Source: Pedobacter jejuensis
Lineage (GTDB): Bacteria; Bacteroidota; Bacteroidia; Sphingobacteriales; Sphingobacteriaceae
Direction of reading: 5' to 3'
Length of the DNA: 64,000 nucleotides
NCBI RefSeq assembly: GCF_003725795.1
Contig: NZ_RBEE01000012.1
Location: 371,249 to 435,248, forward strand
A program made the translations under genes and the position numbers. The notes below the pieces were generated by a model that was not told the origin of the DNA, did not search any database, and saw only the letters and a list, made by a program, of their open reading frames with translations. Of this stretch, positions 27,316-34,542 are shown piece after piece. The first letter of the stretch is position 1. Each line of letters starts with the position of its first letter.

Positions 27316-27836
27316 AACCCCAATGCTTTCATAATAACATCCAAATCCCGCCATTTTTTTCCCTTCGAAAAATTAGCTGCAAAATCTGGCGATACATTTT
27401 CAACAAGAAGTTGATGCATGCCCAATCGTTTAATCCGTTTCTTTAAAACTGCATGTTCTTTATTTTCTTCTGCTACCATGCCAGCATAAATAACCGTAAA
27501 CCAGATGTTCATCTCTTCGGCATGTTCTCCATATTCATTTGATAGCAAATCAATAAGTTTTAAAACATTTGGTATGATGGTTTTATCAGCAAACAAATAG
27601 ATTTTTAAAAAATCGTTATAAATTTTTTGAGCTGAATATATCTTGGAAAGTTCTTGGAGTCGATAAAAGTATTCAACATCTAAAGGTGGATAACGCTTGT
27701 TACCATTTTTAGTTACATAAATACACCATTCATCAAAATTTCCTTTATCAAATTCGATAAGGACATGGTTGTTTAAAGTTTTTAATAGCGTAGGCATCCC
27801 ATTCATTTTAAGTGAATTAAAAGCGGGATGTTCCAT
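27312..27836 (-). CDS. Hypothetical protein, 174 aa, convergent with dam
   Basis: I do not recognise a family with certainty. The protein is soluble and helix-rich, with no signal peptide. Segments such as FDEWCIYVTKNGNKRYPPLD and the final KGKKWRDLDVIMKALGF are the most distinctive. It overlaps dam tail to tail by 4 bp. A role as a partner of the methylase is possible but rests only on position. Confidence 0.6.
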   Translation of the reverse strand: MEHPAFNSLKMNGMPTLLKTLNNHVLIEFDKGNFDEWCIYVTKNGNKRYPPLDVEYFYRLQELSKIYSAQKIYNDFLKIYLFADKTIIPNVLKLIDLLSNEYGEHAEEMNIWFTVIYAGMVAEENKEHAVLKKRIKRLGMHQLLVENVSPDFAANFSKGKKWRDLDVIMKALGF

Positions 27837-27990
27837 TAAAATTACAATTTTTTAATTAGAAAAAAGGCTGCATCATAAAATATTTTAGTTCTTAAAAAAC
27901 TAACCTTAGTCTAATTATTATGTTTAAGCTAAGATTAGTAATCCTTAAATCAGAAGAACAAATCATTTTTATGATACACCCAATTTAAAT

Positions 27991-28392
27991 CTATTTAACT
28001 GCCGATGCTCCTGCTTCAGCAACAACATGGTCATCATCAACTGTACTTCCTGAAACGCCAATTGCACCAATAATTTCTCCAGATGCATCTTTCAATATTA
28101 CACCACCTGGAAAGGTAATTAAGCCTCCATTAGAATGCTCAATGTTAAATAATGGCTGCCCAGGACCAACCAAAGGTGTTAGTGCTTTTGTATCCATTTG
28201 AAACCAAGCCGCTGTTTTAGCTTTTTTAATAGAAATATCTACAGAACCAATCCAACCACCATCCATGTGTACGAAAGCAACAAGATTGCTTCCTGCATCA
28301 ACAACGGCAATATTCATTTTAGTATTAATTTCTGCAGCTTTTTGTTTCGCAGCTGTAATTACAGATTCTGCCTGTGCTAAGGTAATGTTCAT
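27991..28392 (-). CDS. GlcG/HbpS-family heme-binding-like protein
   Basis: A 133-aa protein of the GlcG/HbpS family. Features are LAQAESVITAAKQKAAEI at the N-terminus, VVDAGSNLVAFVHMDG (about 30-45), GGVILKDASGEIIGAIGVSG near 95-114 and DDHVVAEAG near the end. Family members bind haem or cobalamin or accompany glycolate metabolism; many have no known role. It follows an NAD-dependent dehydrogenase gene by 55 bp on the opposite side of that gene's stop, so both may be expressed together. Confidence 0.85.
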   Translation of the reverse strand: MNITLAQAESVITAAKQKAAEINTKMNIAVVDAGSNLVAFVHMDGGWIGSVDISIKKAKTAAWFQMDTKALTPLVGPGQPLFNIEHSNGGLITFPGGVILKDASGEIIGAIGVSGSTVDDDHVVAEAGASAVK

Positions 28393-28447
28393 ATTTTTAT
28401 CAATTAGTTGAAATACAACAAGTAACTGAATTATATGTTTAATGATA

Positions 28448-29308
28448 TTATCGCTTTATAGCTTTTACGACTGAGATTATATCTTCCTCTCCAAATTGCT
28501 CTTCTGCATTCGCAAATGTATTTAGTGCAGTTTGAGCTAAAGGTGTGGCCAATCCTTCTGCTTGGGCCAATTTTAAATCTTTAACAATGTGCTTTAGAGC
28601 AAAAGCAGCTTTGTAATTATCGCTTAAAATAGCATCGCCTTTGATTTTGGTAAATACGTTTCCAATTGCTGCATTGCTAATCAAATTTAATAAATCTGCT
28701 GTTTCAATTCCTTTATCTTTTGCGAAAAGAATTGTTTCTGCCAAACCTTGTGCATACAATGCCAATAAGGAGTTTATGGCAAGTTTTGCATTATTACCCG
28801 AGCCAATAGCGCCAACATGCATCACTAACTTACCAAGTTTTTCTAAAATAGACTTAGCCAAGTGATAGGGTTTCTCCTCGCCGCCCACCATAATAACCAA
28901 AGTTCCTGTTTCGGCTTGCTTTACACTACCAGATACCGGTGCATCCAAATAAAAGTTTCCCTTTTCTTTGCACAATTGAGCCATTTCAATACTTACACCC
29001 GGTGAAACCGTACTCATATTTATGATAATTTTACCAGTGGTGTTGTCACTTAGCAAACCGTTTTCGTTAGTGAAGATTTGGCTTATTGCTTCATCATCAG
29101 AAACCATAATGACTACCATATCCGTACTGCTCAGTAATTCTTTAGGTGATGACGAAGTTTTAGCACCTAATTTTGATAGCGCTTCGGCTTTATCTTGACT
29201 TCTATTGTAAACGGACAACCGATAACCTGCTTTAACAAATTGCTCTGCCATTGGAATGCCCATATTGCCTAAGCCAATCCAACCGATATGTATTTCTTCC
29301 ATAAACAA
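28448..29308 (-). CDS. 3-hydroxyisobutyrate-dehydrogenase-like NAD(P)-dependent oxidoreductase
   Basis: A 286-aa beta-hydroxyacid dehydrogenase. The Rossmann site IGWIGLGNMGIPMAEQFVKA is near residues 7-26. The substrate block DAPVSGSVKQAETGTLVIMV (about 120-139) and the catalytic lysine region GSGNNAKLAINSLL (about 168-181) match the family. Substrates vary (3-hydroxyisobutyrate, tartronate semialdehyde, succinic semialdehyde), so none is assigned. Two Met codons, 1 and 3, could start it. Confidence 0.9.
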   Translation of the reverse strand: MFMEEIHIGWIGLGNMGIPMAEQFVKAGYRLSVYNRSQDKAEALSKLGAKTSSSPKELLSSTDMVVIMVSDDEAISQIFTNENGLLSDNTTGKIIINMSTVSPGVSIEMAQLCKEKGNFYLDAPVSGSVKQAETGTLVIMVGGEEKPYHLAKSILEKLGKLVMHVGAIGSGNNAKLAINSLLALYAQGLAETILFAKDKGIETADLLNLISNAAIGNVFTKIKGDAILSDNYKAAFALKHIVKDLKLAQAEGLATPLAQTALNTFANAEEQFGEEDIISVVKAIKR

Positions 29309-29356
29309 ATATCAAATATTAAGCGCAGACTTTAAATTTGTTGAGTAATAATTTGG

Positions 29357-29818
29357 TTAGGACTTAGAAACAATAGTCTTAATTTGATTTAAAAAATCAA
29401 CTTGTCGCTCATTAATAAGTTTGGCGGCTTCATCATAAAAAAACCAATTTGCTTTGTCAACTTCCGGAAAAGTTTTCGTCTTGCCCGAGCGAGGTGGCCA
29501 TTCAATTTCGAAGGTGTTGCTTACAAATTTGGATGCATCTACATCGAATGCTACAGCCCAACACAGTACTTTTTTACCACCTTTTTGGATAATAGGGTTT
29601 AGTTCAATAAATTTTCCTGAAGGCTTAAAGCCGGTTTCTTCTTCAAATTCTCTAAGGGCAGCGGCTAAAGGCTCTTCGTTTTCTAAAAGTTCACCTTTGG
29701 GAATTGTCCACCATCCTTCATCTTTTTTAGCAAAAAATGGTCCTCCGGGATGAACAAGGAAGAATTCCAGTCCGCTACTCGTATTTCGAAACAGCATTAA
29801 ACCTGCGCTAATTTTCAT
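29357..29818 (-). CDS. NUDIX hydrolase
   Basis: A 153-aa NUDIX protein. The Nudix box is seen as GELLENEEPLAAALREFEEE followed by TG (about 42-63), matching GX5EX7REUXEEXGU with normal spacing. The opening SAGLMLFRNTSSGLEFFLVHPGGPF and the later FDVDASKF resemble the group of small NUDIX proteins acting on nucleotide diphosphates such as Ap4A. Exact substrate unknown. Confidence 0.9.
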   Translation of the reverse strand: MKISAGLMLFRNTSSGLEFFLVHPGGPFFAKKDEGWWTIPKGELLENEEPLAAALREFEEETGFKPSGKFIELNPIIQKGGKKVLCWAVAFDVDASKFVSNTFEIEWPPRSGKTKTFPEVDKANWFFYDEAAKLINERQVDFLNQIKTIVSKS

Positions 29819-29971
29819 TTATTCAATTTTGTTTAAATATGCCTAGATTTCAAAGTTGGTTAAATAAGTAGATTCATCAACTCAGGAAAATTAGTTTAAA
29901 AATTAAGAAAATAGACTAGTAAAGTTCAAATATGCTTAGGTGGCTAAGATGGTAAAAAAAACTAACCAAAA

Positions 29972-30002
29972 AAAAGGTCGCGGCATATAGCTGCGACCTT
30001 TT
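29972..30002 (-). terminator. Rho-independent terminator after the OmpA-like fragment
   Basis: A strong hairpin: GGTCGCGGC at 29976-29984 pairs with 29990-29998 (one G-U), loop of 5 nt, extended by A/T pairs on both sides. On the minus strand it is followed by a run of eight T. It lies 43 bp beyond the stop at 30045. Confidence 0.8.
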
Positions 30003-30044
30003 GGTTTATTCGTGTTTTTGTTTGTATTAATGTAGTTTAACCCC

Positions 30045-30374
30045 TTATTGTTTAACTATCTTAAATTCGGTTCTTCTATTTAACTGATGGTCTGCAGCGC
30101 TACATTTCACGCCATTCGAGCATCCGTTAAGTAACTGAGTTTCGCCATAGCCCATTGCAGAAATACGGTTTTTATCTATACCACAATCAATAATGTACTG
30201 AACTGCAGAGTTTGCTCTTCTTTGCGATAATTGCTGATTGTATTCATCATTTCCACGGCTATCTGTATGCGAACCAAGTTCTATCCAAATGGTTGGGTTT
30301 TCTTTCAATATTTTAACAAGATTGTCTAATTCTTTGGCCGCATCCGGTCTGATGTTTGCTTTATCAAAATCATA
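30045..30374 (-). pseudogene. OmpA-family C-terminal domain without its N-terminal part
   Basis: The frame from 30374 down to 30045 encodes a peptidoglycan-binding OmpA domain: YDFDKANIRPDAAKELD, then IELGSHTDSRGNDEYN, LSQRRANSAVQYI and RRTEFKIVK. It lacks a usable start: the codon just before the first Tyr is TAG in this frame. The upstream reading frame (30724-30326) enters this segment out of frame. An internal ATG near 30308 exists but would cut the domain. It appears to be the tail of a once longer OmpA protein. Confidence 0.75.
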
Positions 30375-30724
30375 CTATCTGCATATTTAGATGCCTTTAG
30401 TAAGGTTTGGTGATTATTTTTTTCAATTGCTAATTGTAGGTATTTACGCTGCTTAAAATACAACACCTTAAACTGATCTTTAAAGCCTGGCTTTTTTAAA
30501 ACCATAAAGGAAGAATCTAAAAAAGAAAAAGCTCGTTGGTAATCCTTTATCTTTTCCGCTTGTGTGATAATACTATCAATATGCTTATCATGATTTGGAT
30601 ATTCTTTAGAAAAATACTTACAAGATGATGTTCCAAATATACTTACACAGAATAGTGTTATGATAGCGATAAACTTTAAGAAAAAGCTTAGGCGAGGATT
30701 GGCGTAATTCTTTATGATTACCAT
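30326..30724 (-). pseudogene. N-terminal fragment of a lipoprotein, fused out of frame to an OmpA tail
   Basis: The 132-aa frame has a signal-like hydrophobic stretch ending in a possible lipobox (FGTSSC near residues 30-35). About 85 residues of helical, TPR-like sequence follow, up to KYADSMILI. The final eleven residues are the OmpA coding sequence read in the wrong frame. The helical part resembles the sensor region at the N-terminus of Bacteroidota TPR histidine kinases, but this is a weak impression. The break falls at the shared bases at 30362-30374. Confidence 0.6.
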
Positions 30725-31502
30725 TGTAATAATTAATTTGGGATCATCTCAATTATTAATATCGGAGAAATGAATATTCATTTATGCCGATCAGACTAAT
30801 GTTATTGCATGTGCAAAATGCAAAAGATAATTATAATATATTTTTTTGTATTTACTAATTAAATATACATAAATGTAATTTAGTGTTTATTTTTAAATGT
30901 ACAATATGGATTTTTAGTGTAAATATATTTCACAGATATTAGGGTAAATTCTAAATGAAATATACGGATTACTATTTCAAATTTTAACGAAAATTTTCCT
31001 ATATATTCAAAATAAGGTATTTATACGCGGCTTTAAATATCTACTAAACTAAAATAACAAAAATGCGTGAAGAAAAAAATCGGATAGTTATCTGAAATAG
31101 TTTAAAATTTAGAGCGTTGCATCTACACGTATGATAAATTATCAACCACTACATTAACGTAGTTTAAATTAGCACAATGTCTTCCAGAATTTTATATACG
31201 AAATATAGTTTCATTTGGTTTTTTTTAAATAAATTAAAAGATCCATTTTTACCATCGATTCCTGAAAAAAAAATTTGAATTACTAGATTAGGTTTAGATA
31301 GTTAACGCTTCTAATAAGCAGAATCTAAATCTTTTATACTTTGAATATAAAAGTTTAATGGTGGGAATGATGATGAACAAATAAACTGACTCAAAAAAAA
31401 TCAGCTCCTTATAGTGTTTACACTAATACAGAACTGATTTCCAGTATTCTATTAAGTTTATATTTATTTACAAACTTAAAAAGTAATTAATTGAGGTTTG
31501 GA
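30725..31502. other. Long AT-rich non-coding stretch with a stem-loop
   Basis: Nearly 780 bp without a convincing gene on either strand. At 31398-31440 nested inverted repeats (AAATCAG / CTGATTT outside, TAGTG / CACTA inside) follow an A run, and would act as a terminator for the minus-strand gene side. The remainder is A/T-rich and could be decayed sequence from the broken OmpA locus. Confidence 0.5.
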
Positions 31503-31694
31503 CTATAATAATCCATATAAGCCGTGACCATAAGAGCGTAATGAAGTTGATACTGATTTCATTTTTTCTGGTGATGGTCCTTTTACTTTATAGGCTTCTG
31601 GGTGTAAATCGTAAAACTGATTGTCATCAGCATTTTGATTGTTTTTGTTGGTTAGAGTAGCGTCTTGTTGCAAGTTTAAATCTAATGGAGCCAT
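31503..31694 (-). CDS. Hypothetical small protein, 63 aa
   Basis: I do not recognise it. It is hydrophilic and rich in Asn, Asp and Gln in the first half. It ends with a Gly/Tyr/Leu-rich tail (SYGHGLYGLL). It lacks Cys and any membrane segment. The ATG at 31694 and the clean stop are compatible with a real small gene in an otherwise empty 1.4-kb region, but coding potential is uncertain. Confidence 0.35.
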   Translation of the reverse strand: MAPLDLNLQQDATLTNKNNQNADDNQFYDLHPEAYKVKGPSPEKMKSVSTSLRSYGHGLYGLL

Positions 31695-31943
31695 GATCTT
31701 GTTATTTTTAGATTATAAACATGTTTAAATGAAATTGGTTTGTTAAAAAATAGTCAAATTGAAAATATTTGTTGTATTACCATCCCACGGATACTTATAT
31801 TAAAAGTTAAGGACTGTTTATGAAGATATTAGCAAATTTGCTACCTAAATTTTCAAACCTTAACTACATATACAGTAAGTATTTTCGCAGTGAATCCTGT
31901 GAAAATCTATGTTTCTGTAGCAAAAAATATTTTCATAAGCGTT

Positions 31944-32094
31944 TTTTGTTTTGCCACAGAAACACAGAAGGCTCAGAAGCTAGAGAATTAAATTATTTGA
32001 GAAATTAGCAGAAAGTTTGCTATCGAAACGGGCGGAAATAAATTAATTGTTTTACAATAAATTCTGGAATAATCTGTGTTTCTGTGGCAAAAAT
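31944..32094. repeat. Inverted repeat pair (TTTTGCCACAGAAACACAG)
   Basis: The sequence TTTTGCCACAGAAACACAG near 31950-31968 recurs as its exact complement near 32071-32090, about 100 bp apart. An earlier degenerate unit (GTTTCTGTAGCAAAAAA) lies near 31910. Similar words (TCTGTGGCAAAAC) occur in the tandem array at 56721-57773, so this is a dispersed intergenic family. No gene is seen in 31695-32192. Confidence 0.65.
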
Positions 32095-32192
32095 TTCTGC
32101 ACATGAGCTTCTCGGTTTAGGCACAGACGCGGAACGTAGCGCATAAAAAAAGCCTCGATTTTCATCCAAGCTTTTCAAAAGAGAATCAAAAG

Positions 32193-32711
32193 TTATTTAA
32201 TTGAGACAGGAACTGAAATCTTATCCCAATCCATGGTAAAACCGCTTTTTGTTACTTTGTAAACCAATGTTTCTTGGGTTGCTTTTAAAGGCTTAACTTT
32301 TACATCAACACGTAAAGCATCTTTAGCTTCTTCATATTTATATGCACCCCACTGCTTAGGTTCTTTATTAAAAATAGCTGTCCAAGTACCGCTCTCTTTT
32401 GGAATTAAGAAAAAGCTATATTTCCCTGCAGGTAATGCTTTACCTTGAACCATTATGTTTTTATCTGTCTCGAAAGTTGTAGCATCATTAGCACCTGCAC
32501 GCCAAACTTTATCATAAGCTTCCAAGCCACCCCAAATTTTACGTCCTTTAACAGATGGACTACTATATGCAATTGTTATGGTAGCATCTTTTACTTTTCC
32601 TGTAGCAGTTGCCGCCGGACTAGCTGGTTTTTTTGCCTCTTGAGCAAATGCACTTACTGAAATGGTTATTGCTGTTAAAAGCATTGTAACCGATTTAATC
32701 ATCGTTTTCAT
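32193..32711 (-). CDS. DUF2911 periplasmic protein
   Basis: A 172-aa exported protein with signal peptide ending SAFAQ near residue 24. The family blocks [19 protein letters not shown] (about 45-63), [14 protein letters not shown] (about 69-82) and [15 protein letters not shown] (about 90-104) identify DUF2911, common in Bacteroidota and of unknown function. It lies 41 bp after the sodium:solute symporter and probably ends that operon. Confidence 0.85.
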   Translation of the reverse strand: MKTMIKSVTMLLTAITISVSAFAQEAKKPASPAATATGKVKDATITIAYSSPSVKGRKIWGGLEAYDKVWRAGANDATTFETDKNIMVQGKALPAGKYSFFLIPKESGTWTAIFNKEPKQWGAYKYEEAKDALRVDVKVKPLKATQETLVYKVTKSGFTMDWDKISVPVSIK

Positions 32712-32752
32712 AGTATTAAATTATTAATCTGATTTGTTGTTTTTTAACTTTA

Positions 32753-34441
32753 CTAATTTAGTGCTTTAGCACGATAAAACAATAAGCCAATAGCTGAAAA
32801 AAGTATTACCGCAGCCGCACCAATTACGTTGAGCCACAGAAAGGATACGATATCAAACTTATAAACGGCAATAACCACAATTTCTGATAAGATTGCCGCG
32901 AGAAATACATTTGGTCCGGTGATTTTTTTATAATAAAAAGCTACTAAGAAAATCCCTAAAATTGGGCCATAAAATAGCGACCCTAAGACATTTACAGCTT
33001 CTATAAGTGAGCCCATCTGGGTAGCAAACATGGCTACAGCAATGCTAAAAATACCCCAGGCCAATGTATGTAACCTGCTATATTTTAATTCAGTTTCATC
33101 ATCAGGAAGTTCTTTTTTAAATATCAGATGAATATCTTTTAATGAGCATGCCGCTAGTGAATTTAATGCTGCAGAGATAGATCCCCAGCTGGCTAGAAAT
33201 ATTATAGCAAAGAGTAATCCTATCATCCCGACAGGTAGTGTGTTTTTAACAAAATATAGAAAGATATAATTGGTATCGGTTTTTTCAGCATTATAATTTG
33301 AGTTGTTTATCGCCTCCTCTACCCTACCATGCAAGTTTTTAACTTCTGATTGTGTTTCTTTAAAATCTTCAATTTTATTGCTCAATGCAACCGATTTGCT
33401 TTCTTTAAGCTCGATAATCGCTTTTGACTCGGCATTAAACTTCTGCTGCAACACCTGATGCTCCTTTTCAAAAGCCGCAGCCTGTGCCGGTTTTGTATCT
33501 TTTAAATATTGATAAGAACGTTCATTGAAATAAATTGGAGCTGGTTTTAAAGAAAAGAAAGCAAACAATAAAGCACCAATTAAAAGAATGGCAAATTGCA
33601 TAGGTATTTTAACCAAACCATTTAACAAAAGGCCCATTTTTGCATTTGTATTGTCTTTAGCTGTAATGTATCTCCCAACCTGACTTTGATCGGTACCAAA
33701 ATAAGAAAGTGCCAGGAAAAAACCACCTATTAAACCACTCCAAATATTGTATTTATCTTTCCAATCAAAATCAGTGGTAATTACATTTAACTTACCAGAT
33801 TTGCCGGCAAGGTAAAGTGCATCTTTAAAACCGATACCATTTGGCATATTTTGTACAAGCAAATAACCTGCAAATGCCATTGTACCTAAAATAATTAAGA
33901 ATTGGAGCTTTTGAGTATGTGCAATAGCCTTAGCACCACCAACATAAGTGTATATTAAAAGTATGCCACCCGTTAAAACATTGGTTAAATAAATATTCCA
34001 GTTTAATACGCTGGATAGAATTATGCTTGGCGCATAAATGCTTATTCCGGTTGATAATCCCCTGGAAAAAAGAAAAAGTAGAGAGGTTAAGACCCTGGTT
34101 TTTCTATCAAAGCGATTTTCTAGATATTCGTAAGCTGTGTAAACATTTAAGCGCTGAAAAATCGGGATGAAAGTGATGCAAATTACAATCATTGCCAAAG
34201 GCAAACCGAAATAATATTGCACAAAACGCATACCATCGGTATAGGCTTGCCCAGGTGCAGAAAGAAATGTTATGGCGCTTGCTTGTGTAGCCATTATGCC
34301 CAAAAGCACAATATACCATGGCATTTTGTTATCTGCCTTTAAGTAAGATTCGTTGCTTTTTTGCCCGCGACCAATAAATACGCCGTAAGCAACTACAGCA
34401 AAAAGTGTAAAAAGGAGTACTATCCAATCGATATTACTCAT
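32753..34441 (-). CDS. Sodium:solute symporter (SSS family)
   Basis: A 562-aa inner-membrane Na+-coupled transporter. The ATG at 34441 is preferred to the upstream TTG because it overlaps the stop of a 34-aa gene as ATGA. About 13-14 membrane helices are visible; the GQAYTDGMRF and YTYVGGAKAIAHTQ blocks fit the family. Between two late helices there is a charged loop of about 90 residues (about 320-390) with coiled-coil character, long for the family. It follows a PIG-L deacetylase, so the substrate may be an acylated amino sugar or similar product; this is inference. Confidence 0.9.
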   Translation of the reverse strand: MSNIDWIVLLFTLFAVVAYGVFIGRGQKSNESYLKADNKMPWYIVLLGIMATQASAITFLSAPGQAYTDGMRFVQYYFGLPLAMIVICITFIPIFQRLNVYTAYEYLENRFDRKTRVLTSLLFLFSRGLSTGISIYAPSIILSSVLNWNIYLTNVLTGGILLIYTYVGGAKAIAHTQKLQFLIILGTMAFAGYLLVQNMPNGIGFKDALYLAGKSGKLNVITTDFDWKDKYNIWSGLIGGFFLALSYFGTDQSQVGRYITAKDNTNAKMGLLLNGLVKIPMQFAILLIGALLFAFFSLKPAPIYFNERSYQYLKDTKPAQAAAFEKEHQVLQQKFNAESKAIIELKESKSVALSNKIEDFKETQSEVKNLHGRVEEAINNSNYNAEKTDTNYIFLYFVKNTLPVGMIGLLFAIIFLASWGSISAALNSLAACSLKDIHLIFKKELPDDETELKYSRLHTLAWGIFSIAVAMFATQMGSLIEAVNVLGSLFYGPILGIFLVAFYYKKITGPNVFLAAILSEIVVIAVYKFDIVSFLWLNVIGAAAVILFSAIGLLFYRAKALN

Positions 34442-34542
34442 GCCCAAAATTTAGTAAAAAGATAGTAGAATAGGATTTGGAATATTAATGCAATTGCCAA
34501 TAATATGTACCAGGTATTCCAGTTTTTGAGTTGGTTTTTCAT
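34438..34542 (-). CDS. Small single-helix membrane protein, 34 aa, between deacetylase and symporter
   Basis: Found by reading the gap: ATG at 34542, stop TGA at 34438. The peptide starts MKNQLKNWNTWYILLAIAL and continues as one hydrophobic helix, ending TKFWA. Its ATG overlaps the stop of the PIG-L gene (TAATG) and its stop overlaps the ATG of the symporter (ATGA). Such double one-to-four-base overlaps are strong evidence for translation and coupling. A tiny membrane partner of the symporter is the natural guess; small helper subunits are known for some other SSS transporters, but no homologue is claimed here. Confidence 0.75.
   Translation of the reverse strand: MKNQLKNWNTWYILLAIALIFQILFYYLFTKFWA

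Noticed and set aside
31820..32008. Plus-strand ORF of 62 codons
   Set aside because: It runs through the CCACAGAAACACAG inverted repeat and has no protein-like features.
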